A stretch of 41,240 nucleotides of DNA from DATLGD01 sp035540755 (GTDB lineage: Bacteria; Actinomycetota; Actinomycetes; Mycobacteriales; SCTD01): NCBI GenBank assembly GCA_035540755.1, contig DATLGD010000031.1:1-41240 (forward strand). Direction: 5' to 3'. This document shows, one piece after another, positions 1 through 6,375 of the stretch. The notes beneath the pieces are model-generated. The model saw only the letters and a program-made list of their open reading frames with translations. It made no database searches and was not told where the DNA came from. The position numbers and the translations under genes were made by a program. How positions within the stretch are numbered: position 1 is the first letter of the stretch; every line of letters starts with the position of its first letter.

Positions 1-236
1 CGATAACGTCGCGAGCGCCATCATCGGCGCCTCCCGGCCGGAGCAGGTGCGCGACAACGTCGCGGCCGCCGGAGTCCGGCTCGACCCCGAGCTCCTGCGC
101 AAGGTCGACGACGCCCTCGAGCACGTCGTCGACCTTGCGCAGGAGCTCGGGGTCGAGCCGGACTCCGGCGGCCGCGACGTTGTCGCGCACCTGCTCCGGC
201 CGGGAGGCGCCGATGATGGCGCTCGCGACGTTGTCG
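1..236. repeat. Near-perfect inverted repeat (fold-back) at the left end
   Basis: Bases 1-113 are the reverse complement of bases 124-236 with a single mismatch (T4 against G233). The 10-base centre (114-123) holds the palindrome CTCGAG. The inverted arm is a copy of the aldo/keto reductase coding sequence, so it reads as protein on both strands. The outer edge of the repeat coincides with the first base of the window. This is the pattern of a fold-back chimera at a contig end; a real genomic inverted duplication cannot be excluded. Confidence 0.95.
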
Positions 237-1060
237 TTCTGCAGCACCCAGGCGACCGCGAGCGCGGCCATCGACAGGCCGGCCTCCTCGGCGAGCGGCT
301 TGAGCTGCTGCACCTTCTCCAGCACCTCGTCGCGCAGGAACCCCTGGATGAAGCCCGAGCCGGTGGCGTCGGTGGCGCGTGACCCCTCGGGCGGGGCCTG
401 GCCGGGCAGGTACTTCCCGGTGAGCACGCCCTGCGCGATCGGCGACCAGACGATCTGCGAGACGCCCTCGCGGGCGCAGAGCGGCACGACCTCGCCCTCG
501 ATGACGCGCCACAGCATCGAGTACTGCGGCTGGTTGCTGACCAGGCGGTCGAAGCCCATCTGGTCGGCGATCCGCAGCGCCGCCTCGATCTCGGAAGCGC
601 GCCACTCCGAGACGCCGACGTAGAGCACCTTGCCCTGCCGGACGAGGTCGTCGAAGGCCTGGAGCGTCTCCTCCAGCGGCGTCTCGACGTCGTACCGGTG
701 CGCCTGGTACAGGTCGACGTAGTCGGTCTGCAGCCGGCGCAGCGAGCCGTGCAGCGACTCGACGATGTGCTTGCGGGACAGGCCGCGGTCGTTCGGCCCC
801 GGGCCGGTCGGCCAGTAGACCTTCGTGAAGATCTCGAGGCCCTCCCGGCGCTGACCCGAGAGGGCCTCGCCGAGCACCGACTCGGCCTTGGTCTGGGCGT
901 AGACGTCGGCGGTGTCGAAGGTCGTGATGCCGACCTCGAGCGCCTCGTGCACGCAGGCGGTCGCCTGCTCGGCCTCCACCTGCGACCCGTGGGTCAGCCA
1001 GTTGCCGTAGCTGATCTCGCTGACCTTGAGGCCGCTGCGGCCCAGTCTCCGGAACTCCAT
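1..1060 (-). CDS. Aldo/keto reductase, 3' end truncated and replaced by a fold-back
   Basis: NADPH-dependent oxidoreductase of the aldo/keto reductase superfamily, Kv-beta-subunit/YhdN-like group; cytoplasmic, substrate unknown. The ATG at 1060 opens with MEFRRLGRSGLKVSEISYGN. The tetrad is visible in order: Asp and Tyr in TFDTADVYAQ, Lys in IFTKVYWPTG, His in YQAHRYD. The cofactor-site motifs SNQPQYSMLWR and AIIGASRPEQV follow. The normal protein is about 325-330 aa. Here authentic sequence ends near residue 312 (base 124), and the frame then runs into the inverted copy without a stop to the window edge, so about 15-20 native C-terminal residues are missing. TACCGT at 1069-1074, eight bases before the ATG, is a possible leaderless -10 box. 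The family call is sure; the specific substrate is not. Confidence 0.9.
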   Translation of the reverse strand, partial: MEFRRLGRSGLKVSEISYGNWLTHGSQVEAEQATACVHEALEVGITTFDTADVYAQTKAESVLGEALSGQRREGLEIFTKVYWPTGPGPNDRGLSRKHIVESLHGSLRRLQTDYVDLYQAHRYDVETPLEETLQAFDDLVRQGKVLYVGVSEWRASEIEAALRIADQMGFDRLVSNQPQYSMLWRVIEGEVVPLCAREGVSQIVWSPIAQGVLTGKYLPGQAPPEGSRATDATGSGFIQGFLRDEVLEKVQQLKPLAEEAGLSMAALAVAWVLQNDNVASAIIGASRPEQVRDNVAAAGVRLDPELLRKVDDVLEGVVDLAQELGVEPDSGGRDVVAHLLRPGGADDGARDVI

Positions 1061-1068
1061 GGCGCTCG

Positions 1069-1074
1069 ACGGTA
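1069..1074 (-). promoter_or_regulatory. Candidate -10 box (TACCGT) of the aldo/keto reductase
   Basis: The minus strand reads TACCGT eight bases before the ATG at 1060. It fits the TAnnnT pattern seen ahead of many starts in this window, which would give a leaderless or nearly leaderless mRNA. No -35 box is evident. Confidence 0.4.
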
Positions 1075-1085
1075 CGTCGGGGCGC

Positions 1086-1129
1086 TCAGACCTTCTCGCC
1101 GGGGCGGTCAGACCTTCTCGCCCGGGCGC
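1086..1129. repeat. 22-bp tandem duplication at the DUF3043 stop codon
   Basis: The 15-base core at 1086-1100 recurs at 1108-1122 with a 22-base period; the following seven bases are similar. Both copies read as the last codons plus TGA of the DUF3043 gene on the minus strand. The copy at 1108 holds the working stop and the other lies just after it. Confidence 0.8.
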
Positions 1130-1686
1130 ACGACCGGCGCCGGCATCCGCCAGCGGCGGAACACCGTCGAGCGCAGCAGCCCGTAGAAGATGTGCCCGCG
1201 GGTGCGGTCGACGTCCGGGAATGCCTTGCGCACCCGGCGGCGGATCGTGCCGGCCAGCAGCGCGACGTCGAGCACGACCACCAGCAGACCGGCCATCCAC
1301 AGCGTCAGGGCGAAGTCCAGCAGGGCCCGGCTGCCGGACAGCTGCGCGAGCACGAAGACCAGGGCGACCGGCAGCAGCAGCACGCCCATGTTGCGGCGGC
1401 TGTCGACGACGTCACGGACGAGCTTGCGCACCGGTCCGGCGTCGCGCTTGGGCAGGTAGCGCTCCTCGCCGGCGAGCGCGCCCTGCCGGATCCGGGTGCG
1501 GGCCTCGCGGGCCTTCTCCTTCTGGCGCTGCGCGGCCTCGCGGCGGGTCAGCGGCGGCGGGGCCACCGGACCGCGGCGCCCCTGCTTCTCGCTGCGCTTG
1601 GGCGTGGGACGGCCCTTGCCCCCGGGCTGGACCGCACCCGGCTGCACCGCACCCGGCTGCACCGCGTCGTCCCTGCTCGTGCTCAC
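1108..1686 (-). CDS. DUF3043 membrane protein
   Basis: Protein of 192 aa of the actinobacterial DUF3043 family (the position held by Rv2206 in M. tuberculosis); function unknown. A hydrophilic Arg/Lys-rich N-terminal half (residues 1-95) holds a short AVQPG repeat. The conserved part includes RYLPKRDAGPVRKLVRDVVDSR, followed by two membrane helices (about 100-118 and 127-146) and a basic tail with RGHIFYGLLRSTVFRRWRMP. The GTG at 1686 is preceded seven bases upstream by TAGTCT, arguing for a leaderless mRNA. It lies just downstream of nadA in the same direction, 19 bases after the nadA stop, but has its own -10-like box. The family call is firm. Confidence 0.88.
   Translation of the reverse strand: MSTSRDDAVQPGAVQPGAVQPGGKGRPTPKRSEKQGRRGPVAPPPLTRREAAQRQKEKAREARTRIRQGALAGEERYLPKRDAGPVRKLVRDVVDSRRNMGVLLLPVALVFVLAQLSGSRALLDFALTLWMAGLLVVVLDVALLAGTIRRRVRKAFPDVDRTRGHIFYGLLRSTVFRRWRMPAPVVRPGEKV
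1625..1669. repeat. Three 15-bp tandem repeats encoding AVQPG units
   Basis: Three 15-base copies begin at 1625, 1640 and 1655 inside the N-terminus of the DUF3043 gene, with one or two changes between copies. They encode an in-frame pentapeptide repeat in the disordered N-terminus, typical of slippage-prone low-complexity sequence. Confidence 0.8.
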
Positions 1687-1693
1687 CCGGCGG

Positions 1694-1699
1694 AGACTA
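1694..1699 (-). promoter_or_regulatory. Leaderless-type -10 box (TAGTCT) of the DUF3043 gene
   Basis: TAGTCT on the minus strand lies seven bases before the GTG at 1686, matching the TAnnnT-N6-8-start pattern of the window. It sits in the short nadA-DUF3043 gap, so the gene may have an internal promoter. Confidence 0.5.
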
Positions 1700-1705
1700 C
1701 CGGCG

Positions 1706-2890
1706 TCACGGCAGGGCGAGCATGCGGTCGAGCGCCAGGCGAGCGTCGTCGGCGACCTGCGCGTCGACCTCGATGCGGTTGACCACCCGGCCTTCGACGA
1801 GGTTCTCGAGCGCCCACACCAGGTGCGGCAGGTCGATCCGGTTCATGGTGGAGCAGAAGCAGACCGTGCGGTCGAGGAAGACCACCGTCTTGTCGGGATG
1901 GTCCTGCGCGAGGCGCTTGACGAGGTTGAGCTCGGTGCCGATCGCCCAGGCGCTGCCGGCCGGCGCGGCGTCGAGCGTCCGGAGGATGAACTCGGTCGAG
2001 CCGACGAGGTCGGCGGCGTTGACCACCTCGTGCCGGCACTCGGGGTGCACCAGGACGCTGACGCCGGGGACCCGCTCGCGCACCTCCGCGACGGAGGCCT
2101 CGGTGAAGCGGCCGTGCACCGAGCAGTGGCCCTTCCAGAGCAGCATCTTCGCGTCCCGCAGCTGCTCCTGGCTCAGTCCGCCAGAGGGCTTGCGCGGGTC
2201 GTAGACGACGCAGTCGTCGAGCGAGAGCCCGAGCTCGAGGACAGCGGTGTTGCGGCCGAGGTGCTGGTCGGGCAGGAACAGCACGCGCTCGCCTCGCTCG
2301 AACGCCCACTGCAGCGCCCGCTTGGCGTTCGACGAGGTGCAGACGGTGCCGCCGTGCCGCCCGGTGAACGCCTTGATGGCAGCGCTCGAGTTCATGTAGC
2401 TGACCGGGACGGTGCTGTCGGCGACGCCGGCCTCGGCGAGCGCCTCCCAGCACTCCTCCACCTGGTCGAAGGTGGCCATGTCGGCCATGGAGCAGCCGGC
2501 GGCCAGGTCGGGCAGCACGACGGCCTGCGACGGGCCGGTGAGGATGTCGGCCGACTCGGCCATGAAGTGCACGCCGCAGAAGACGACGTACTCGGCGTCG
2601 GGCCGGGCAGCGGCCTGCTGGGCGAGCTTGAACGAGTCGCCGGTGACGTCGGCGAACGCGATGACCTCGTCGCGCTGGTAGTGGTGCCCCAGCACGAAGA
2701 CGCGGTCGCCGAGGGCGGCCTTCGCCGCGCGGGCGCGCTCGACCAGTCCTGGGTCGGACGGCGACGGGAGGTCGCCGGGGCAGTCGACACCGCGCTCGGA
2801 GGCCGGGTCGCGCTGGCGGCCGAGCAGCAGCAGCGCCAGCGGCGTCGCCTCGACGCCGGCGGGCAGGTCGAGGTCGGGGGTGGTCGTCAT
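1706..2890 (-). CDS. nadA: Quinolinate synthase NadA
   Basis: Condenses iminoaspartate with dihydroxyacetone phosphate to quinolinate, the first committed precursor in de novo NAD synthesis; cytoplasmic 4Fe-4S enzyme. The 394-aa length fits the long actinobacterial form. The NadA signature VFVLGHHYQRDEVI is at about 64-77. Likely cluster cysteines are C105 (VVFCGVHFMAES), C256 (KGHCSVHGRF) and C346 (CFCSTMN); CTSSNAKRA and VHPECRHEV are also family motifs. The ATG at 2890 has a GAGAGGA ribosome site, and TAGGGT at 2939-2944 is a candidate -10 box giving a leader of about 40 bases. nadB and nadC are not adjacent. The gene is divergent from glycerate kinase. Confidence 0.97.
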   Translation of the reverse strand: MTTTPDLDLPAGVEATPLALLLLGRQRDPASERGVDCPGDLPSPSDPGLVERARAAKAALGDRVFVLGHHYQRDEVIAFADVTGDSFKLAQQAAARPDAEYVVFCGVHFMAESADILTGPSQAVVLPDLAAGCSMADMATFDQVEECWEALAEAGVADSTVPVSYMNSSAAIKAFTGRHGGTVCTSSNAKRALQWAFERGERVLFLPDQHLGRNTAVLELGLSLDDCVVYDPRKPSGGLSQEQLRDAKMLLWKGHCSVHGRFTEASVAEVRERVPGVSVLVHPECRHEVVNAADLVGSTEFILRTLDAAPAGSAWAIGTELNLVKRLAQDHPDKTVVFLDRTVCFCSTMNRIDLPHLVWALENLVEGRVVNRIEVDAQVADDARLALDRMLALP

Positions 2891-2938
2891 GACCGGGTCC
2901 TCTCGGGCGGGGCAGGTATGCGTCGTAAAGACGAGAAC

Positions 2939-2944
2939 ACCCTA
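2939..2944 (-). promoter_or_regulatory. Candidate -10 box (TAGGGT) for nadA
   Basis: TAGGGT lies 48 bases upstream of the nadA ATG, leaving a leader with a recognisable ribosome site. The leader also holds a small interrupted inverted repeat (CGTC-GTAAA-GACG, about 2921-2933) that could bind a regulator, but I cannot link it to a known NAD regulator motif. Confidence 0.4.
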
Positions 2945-2993
2945 CAGCGCTGATCCCATCCCGCCCGTGCCCCCGGTCACGGGGCAGGGGTGC

Positions 2994-2999
2994 CACAGT
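2994..2999 (+). promoter_or_regulatory. Weak leaderless-type -10 box (CACAGT) of glycerate kinase
   Basis: CACAGT sits six bases before the GTG at 3006. It keeps the A at position 2 and T at position 6 of the TAnnnT pattern but lacks the leading T. Confidence 0.3.
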
Positions 3000-3005
3000 G
3001 CACCC

Positions 3006-4124
3006 GTGCGCGTGCTGGTGGCCCTCGACGGCTTCGGCGGCACGATGTCCGCGGTCGAGGCGGCCGAGGCGGTGCGCACCGGCTGGTCGTCGACGGCCCC
3101 CGCCGACGACCTCGCGCTGGTCCCGCTGTCGGACGGCGGTCCCGGCTTCGTCGACGTGCTGGCCACCGCCCGGCCGGCCGCGACGGTGCACACCGTCGTC
3201 GTCGAGGACCCGCTCGGCCGACCGGTGCCGGCTGCCTTCCTGCTCGACGGGCGCACCGCCTGGATCGAGAGCGCCGCCGCCTGCGGTCTGCACCTGCTGT
3301 CCCGCGCCGAGCGCGACCCGCGCGCGACCACCACCTACGGCGTCGGTCAGCTGCTGACGGCGGCGCTCGACGCCGGCGCCGACCGGGTCGTGGTCGGCCT
3401 CGGCGGCAGCGCCACCAACGACGGCGGCGCCGGCCTGCTCTGCGCCCTCGGGCTGCAGCGGCGCGATGCCGACGGCGCCCCGGTGCCGCCCGGCGGCGCC
3501 GCCCTGGCCGCGGTCACCGAGCTGGCCGGCGAGCCGGACCCGCGCCTCTCGCGCGTCGACCTCGTGGCCGCGACCGACGTCGACGCCCCGCTGCTCGGCC
3601 TGTTCGGGGCCAGCGCCGTCTTCGGGCCGCAGAAGGGCGCCTCGCGCGACGACGTCCTCGCGCTCGACGCCGCCCTCGCGCGGTGGGCCGACGTGCTCGA
3701 GCCGCACCTGGGCGTGGCCGTCCGCGACCTGCCGGGCGCCGGCGCCGCCGGCGGTCTCGGCGCGGCGCTGCTCGCGCTCGGGGCGCGGCGGGAGCCGGGG
3801 CTCGGCCTGGTCGCCGCCGAGGTGGGGCTGGCCGACGCCGTCGCGGCGGCCGACCTCGTCGTCACCGGCGAGGGGACCTTCGACGCGACGTCGCTCACCG
3901 GCAAGGCGGTCAGCGGCGTGGCGGCGCTGGCCGCCGAGCACGCCGTGCCGTGCGTCGTCGTGGCCGGTCAGGTGCAGGTCGGCCGGCGTGAGGCGGCCGC
4001 CGCCGGCATCGAGGCCGCGTACGCCGTGGCCGACGTCGTCGGGCTCGACGCCGCGCTGGCCCGTCCGGCCGAGGAGCTCGCCGCCCTGGCCGCCCGGGTC
4101 GCCCGGGAGTGGTCCCGGCGCTGA
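3006..4124 (+). CDS. Glycerate kinase (GlxK/GarK family)
   Basis: Phosphorylates D-glycerate with ATP, giving 2- or 3-phosphoglycerate; feeds glyoxylate or serine-derived carbon into glycolysis. The 372-aa protein starts at the GTG at 3006 (MRVLVALDGFGGTMSAVEAA), where the family's N-terminal strand begins; an upstream ATG in the same frame would add about 40 unrelated residues. Family motifs include LSDGGPGFVD, the glycine-rich VVGLGGSATNDGGAG (about 130-144), FGPQKGAS, LPGAGAAGGLG and VVTGEGTFDATSLTGKA. In mycobacteria the same gene (Rv2205c) also neighbours the ErpA-like gene, as here, where erpA starts 137 bases downstream. The product position (2-P or 3-P) cannot be told from sequence. 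Confidence 0.93.
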   Translation: MRVLVALDGFGGTMSAVEAAEAVRTGWSSTAPADDLALVPLSDGGPGFVDVLATARPAATVHTVVVEDPLGRPVPAAFLLDGRTAWIESAAACGLHLLSRAERDPRATTTYGVGQLLTAALDAGADRVVVGLGGSATNDGGAGLLCALGLQRRDADGAPVPPGGAALAAVTELAGEPDPRLSRVDLVAATDVDAPLLGLFGASAVFGPQKGASRDDVLALDAALARWADVLEPHLGVAVRDLPGAGAAGGLGAALLALGARREPGLGLVAAEVGLADAVAAADLVVTGEGTFDATSLTGKAVSGVAALAAEHAVPCVVVAGQVQVGRREAAAAGIEAAYAVADVVGLDAALARPAEELAALAARVAREWSRR

Positions 4125-4261
4125 CCCGGCGCGCGCGGCCGCGCGCGCCGGACGGCGTGGCAGCATGGGGTCCCGCGGGCACGTCCTCCGCGGAATGCGG
4201 GGGCCCGCCGCCGGGTTCTCCCCAGCAGCACCCGCTCTTCCCTACCTCCAGGAGCCGCGCG

Positions 4262-4651
4262 ATGACCGCCGAGACCACCGGCACCGCCGAGACCGGCACC
4301 GCCGCCCCCGAGAGCACCGCCACCGGCGTCGTCCTCTCCGATCCCGCAGCGGAGAAGGTGAAGGCCCTGCTCGCCCAGGAGGGCCGGGACGACCTCGCCC
4401 TCCGCGTCGCCGTGCAGCCCGGCGGCTGCTCCGGCCTGCGCTACCAGCTGTTCTTCGACGAGCGCTCGCTCGACGGCGACGCCGTGCAGGAGTACGCCGG
4501 CGGCGCCGTCAAGGTGGTCGTCGACCGGATGAGCGTGCCGTACCTGTCGGGCGCCACCATCGACTTCGTCGACACGATCGAGAAGCAGGGCTTCACCATC
4601 GACAACCCCAACGCCGGCGGCTCGTGCGCCTGCGGGGAGTCCTTCCACTAG
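4262..4651 (+). CDS. erpA: Iron-sulfur cluster insertion protein, ErpA/HesB/IscA type
   Basis: A-type carrier that accepts Fe-S clusters and delivers them to apoproteins. The 129-aa protein has a Thr/Ala-rich disordered N-terminus (1-25), then the A-type fold beginning VVLSDPAAEKVKALL. The three conserved cysteines are present: GGCSGLRY and the C-terminal SCACGESFH. DFVDTIEKQGFTIDNPNA is the usual family stretch before the Cys pair. The ATG at 4262 follows an AGGAG ribosome site. It is the counterpart of Rv2204c next to glycerate kinase. Likely clients in this neighbourhood include the Rieske protein QcrA and NadA, but this is inference. A hairpin terminator follows at once. Confidence 0.93.
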   Translation: MTAETTGTAETGTAAPESTATGVVLSDPAAEKVKALLAQEGRDDLALRVAVQPGGCSGLRYQLFFDERSLDGDAVQEYAGGAVKVVVDRMSVPYLSGATIDFVDTIEKQGFTIDNPNAGGSCACGESFH

Positions 4652-4665
4652 CTCGCGGCTCGTCC

Positions 4666-4702
4666 GACGGCGCCGTCACCCCTCGAGGGTGGCGGCGCCG
4701 TC
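4666..4702 (+). terminator. Hairpin terminator after erpA
   Basis: A 16-bp stem (4666-4681 with 4687-4702, one mismatch) with a five-base loop lies 15 bases after the erpA stop. No T tract follows, as is common for actinobacterial terminators. The thiolase -10 box begins 17 bases further on. Confidence 0.8.
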
Positions 4703-4718
4703 GTCGTCCGGGCCCGCG

Positions 4719-4724
4719 TAGCCT
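4719..4724 (+). promoter_or_regulatory. Leaderless-type -10 box (TAGCCT) of the thiolase
   Basis: TAGCCT sits six bases before the ATG at 4731, right after the erpA terminator. With so little room for a leader the mRNA probably starts at or beside the start codon. Confidence 0.55.
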
Positions 4725-4730
4725 CGCAGG

Positions 4731-5918
4731 ATGCGCGAGGCGTTCCTGGTCGGCGGGGTGCGGACCCCGGTGGGTCGTTACGGCGGGGCGCTCGCGGGCG
4801 TGCGCCCCGACGACCTGGCGGCGCTGGTGGTCGCCGAGGCGGTGCGCCGCGCCGGTGTCGACCCCGAGCGGGTCGACGAGGTGGTGCTCGGCGACACCAA
4901 CCAGGCCGGTGAGGACAATCGCAACGTGGCCCGGATGGCCGTGCTGCTCGCGGGGCTCCCGCTGCGCATCAGCGGCCACACCGTGAACCGGCTGTGCGCC
5001 AGCGGGCTGACGGCGGTGGCGAACGCCGCGATGGCGGTCAAGACCGGTGAGGCCGACGTCGTCGTCGCAGGCGGCGTCGAGTCGATGACCCGCGCGCCGT
5101 GGGTGATGGCCAAGCCCGGCACGCCGTGGGCCAAGCCGGGGGAGGTGCACGACAGCGCGCTGGGCTGGCGGTTCGTCAACCGCAGGCACGACCCGGAGCA
5201 CACGATCACCCTGGGTGAGACGGCCGAGCGGGTCGCGGCGCTGGACGGGATCACGCGGGAGGAGTCCGACGCGTTCGGCCTGCGCAGCCAGGAGCGGGCG
5301 GCCAAGGCGGTCGACAACGGCGCGTTCGACGACGAGATCGTGCCGGTCGAGACCGCTCGCGGCCGCGAGCAGGTCACGGTCAGCCGCGACGAGACGGTGC
5401 GGCCGACGTCGCTGGAGAGGCTCGCGTCGCTCAAGCCGGCGTTCCAGGCCGACGGCGTCGTCACGGCCGGCACGTCGTCGCCGCTGTCCGACGGCGCCTC
5501 CGCGATCGTCGTCGCGTCGGAGGAGGCCGTGCGCGACCTCGGCCTGACGCCGCGGGCGCGGGTGGTGACGGCGGCCAACGCCGGGCTGGAGCCGCACCTG
5601 ATGGGTCTCGGGCCGGTGCCGGCGACCGAGAAGGTGCTGGCCCGCACCGGCTGGTCGGTGGCCGACCTCGACGCCGTCGAGCTCAACGAGGCCTTCGCGG
5701 TGCAGGTCATCGCCTGCGCGAGACGCCTCGGCCTGGACGACGAGACGCTGAACGCCGACGGCGGCGCGATCGCCCTCGGCCACGCGCTCGGCTCGTCGGG
5801 CTCCCGGCTGCTCGTGACGCTGCTCGGCCGGCTCGAGCGCGAGCAGGGCACGCGCGGGCTGGTGACGATGTGCATCGGCGTCGGCCAGGGTGCCGCCATG
5901 CTCGTCGAGCGGGTCTGA
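4731..5918 (+). CDS. Acetyl-CoA C-acyltransferase (thiolase)
   Basis: Degradative or biosynthetic thiolase interconverting acyl-CoA plus acetyl-CoA and 3-ketoacyl-CoA; cytoplasmic. The 395-aa protein has both thiolase domains. The nucleophile is C89 in VNRLCASGL, NEAFA is present, the His is H351 in ALGHALGSSG, and the second Cys is C381 in MCIGVGQG. Two small departures from consensus are seen: HA instead of HP after the active-site His, and CIGVGQG instead of CIGGGQG. Neither removes a catalytic residue. No other beta-oxidation gene is adjacent, so the chain length or pathway cannot be assigned. The gene appears to be a single transcription unit with its own -10 box and a downstream hairpin shared with the convergent small gene. 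Confidence 0.93.
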   Translation: MREAFLVGGVRTPVGRYGGALAGVRPDDLAALVVAEAVRRAGVDPERVDEVVLGDTNQAGEDNRNVARMAVLLAGLPLRISGHTVNRLCASGLTAVANAAMAVKTGEADVVVAGGVESMTRAPWVMAKPGTPWAKPGEVHDSALGWRFVNRRHDPEHTITLGETAERVAALDGITREESDAFGLRSQERAAKAVDNGAFDDEIVPVETARGREQVTVSRDETVRPTSLERLASLKPAFQADGVVTAGTSSPLSDGASAIVVASEEAVRDLGLTPRARVVTAANAGLEPHLMGLGPVPATEKVLARTGWSVADLDAVELNEAFAVQVIACARRLGLDDETLNADGGAIALGHALGSSGSRLLVTLLGRLEREQGTRGLVTMCIGVGQGAAMLVERV

Positions 5919-5973
5919 GCGACGGGCCTCACGTCAGGCGGCGGAGTGCCTCACCCGGTCGCCGGCCCCCCGC

Positions 5974-6001
5974 GAACCGTCAGGAGCCCTCTTGACGGTT
6001 C
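5974..6001. terminator. Bidirectional hairpin between thiolase and the small minus-strand gene
   Basis: A perfect 9-bp stem (GAACCGTCA with TGACGGTTC, 5974-5982 and 5993-6001) and a 10-base loop lie between two convergent genes, 55 bases after the thiolase stop and 40 bases beyond the stop of the minus-strand gene. Confidence 0.65.
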
Positions 6002-6041
6002 CAGGGCGGGCGGGAACCGGCACAGGGGCTCCACCGGCCGG

Positions 6042-6245
6042 TCAGGAGCCGTAGTCGCCCCAGCTGTCGACGCCGGCGGCCACGGTCGCGTCGATCTCGA
6101 CCGGCAGGGCGCCACGGGCCCCGGGCAGCCGGATCTCGGTCGGGACGTACGGGGCGAGGACGCCGGAGACCTCCCGGCAGTCCTCGAGCAGGTCGATGAT
6201 CGAGGTGGGCTCGTCGTCGGCGGGGACATGGTGGTGGACGCTCAT
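6042..6245 (-). CDS. Small conserved-looking protein of unknown function, 67 aa
   Basis: Not recognised. The 67-aa acidic protein opens MSVHHHVPADDEPTSIIDLL and ends ATVAAGVDSWGDYGS. It has no signal peptide, membrane helix or cysteine. Its reality is supported by promoter context: TTGGGT (6276-6281) and TACCGT (6253-6258) are spaced 17 bases on the minus strand, and the -10 lies seven bases before the ATG, as for other leaderless genes here. A perfect 12-bp palindrome lies inside that promoter spacer. It is divergent from adoK and convergent with the thiolase. A role cannot be assigned. Confidence 0.7.
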   Translation of the reverse strand: MSVHHHVPADDEPTSIIDLLEDCREVSGVLAPYVPTEIRLPGARGALPVEIDATVAAGVDSWGDYGS

Positions 6246-6252
6246 GCCGCCG

Positions 6253-6281
6253 ACGGTAGGCAGTTACCCATGGGTACCCAA
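6253..6281 (-). promoter_or_regulatory. Promoter of the 67-aa gene (TTGGGT-17-TACCGT)
   Basis: On the minus strand TTGGGT (6281-6276) is followed after 17 bases by TACCGT (6258-6253), then seven bases to the ATG at 6245. This is the clearest two-box promoter in the intergenic gaps of this window. Confidence 0.6.
6265..6276. promoter_or_regulatory. Candidate operator: 12-bp perfect palindrome TACCCATGGGTA
   Basis: The palindrome lies between the -35 and -10 boxes of the minus-strand gene and about 87 bases upstream of the adoK -10 box. A second overlapping palindrome (GGGTACCC, 6272-6279) and a nearby CTACT/AGTAG pair add dyad symmetry. Position and symmetry fit a repressor site; no family is implied. 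Confidence 0.45.
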
Positions 6282-6362
6282 GGCCTACTGGGCAGTAGTG
6301 TCGGCGGCCGTCCCGGACAGCCCGCGACGGTCCGCACGACGCCGGTCGGATCGCGTCCCGGC

Positions 6363-6368
6363 TAGCCT
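6363..6368 (+). promoter_or_regulatory. Leaderless-type -10 box (TAGCCT) of adoK
   Basis: TAGCCT lies seven bases before the ATG at 6376, the same hexamer found ahead of the thiolase gene. Confidence 0.5.
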
Positions 6369-6375
6369 CGGCACG

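Noticed and set aside
1..236. Left palindrome as a terminal inverted repeat of a linear replicon or transposon
   Set aside because: The arms are coding sequence of the adjacent gene folded back, there is no transposase or telomere gene, and the repeat stops within the gene rather than at a boundary.
2921..2933. Interrupted repeat CGTC-GTAAA-GACG in the nadA leader as an NAD-regulator site
   Set aside because: Four-base arms are too short to separate from chance and I cannot match it to a known NrtR, NiaR or NadR motif.
4731..5918. Thiolase as an inactive paralogue because of GHALG and CIGVGQG
   Set aside because: The nucleophilic Cys, His and second Cys are all present; the changes affect neighbouring, non-catalytic positions.
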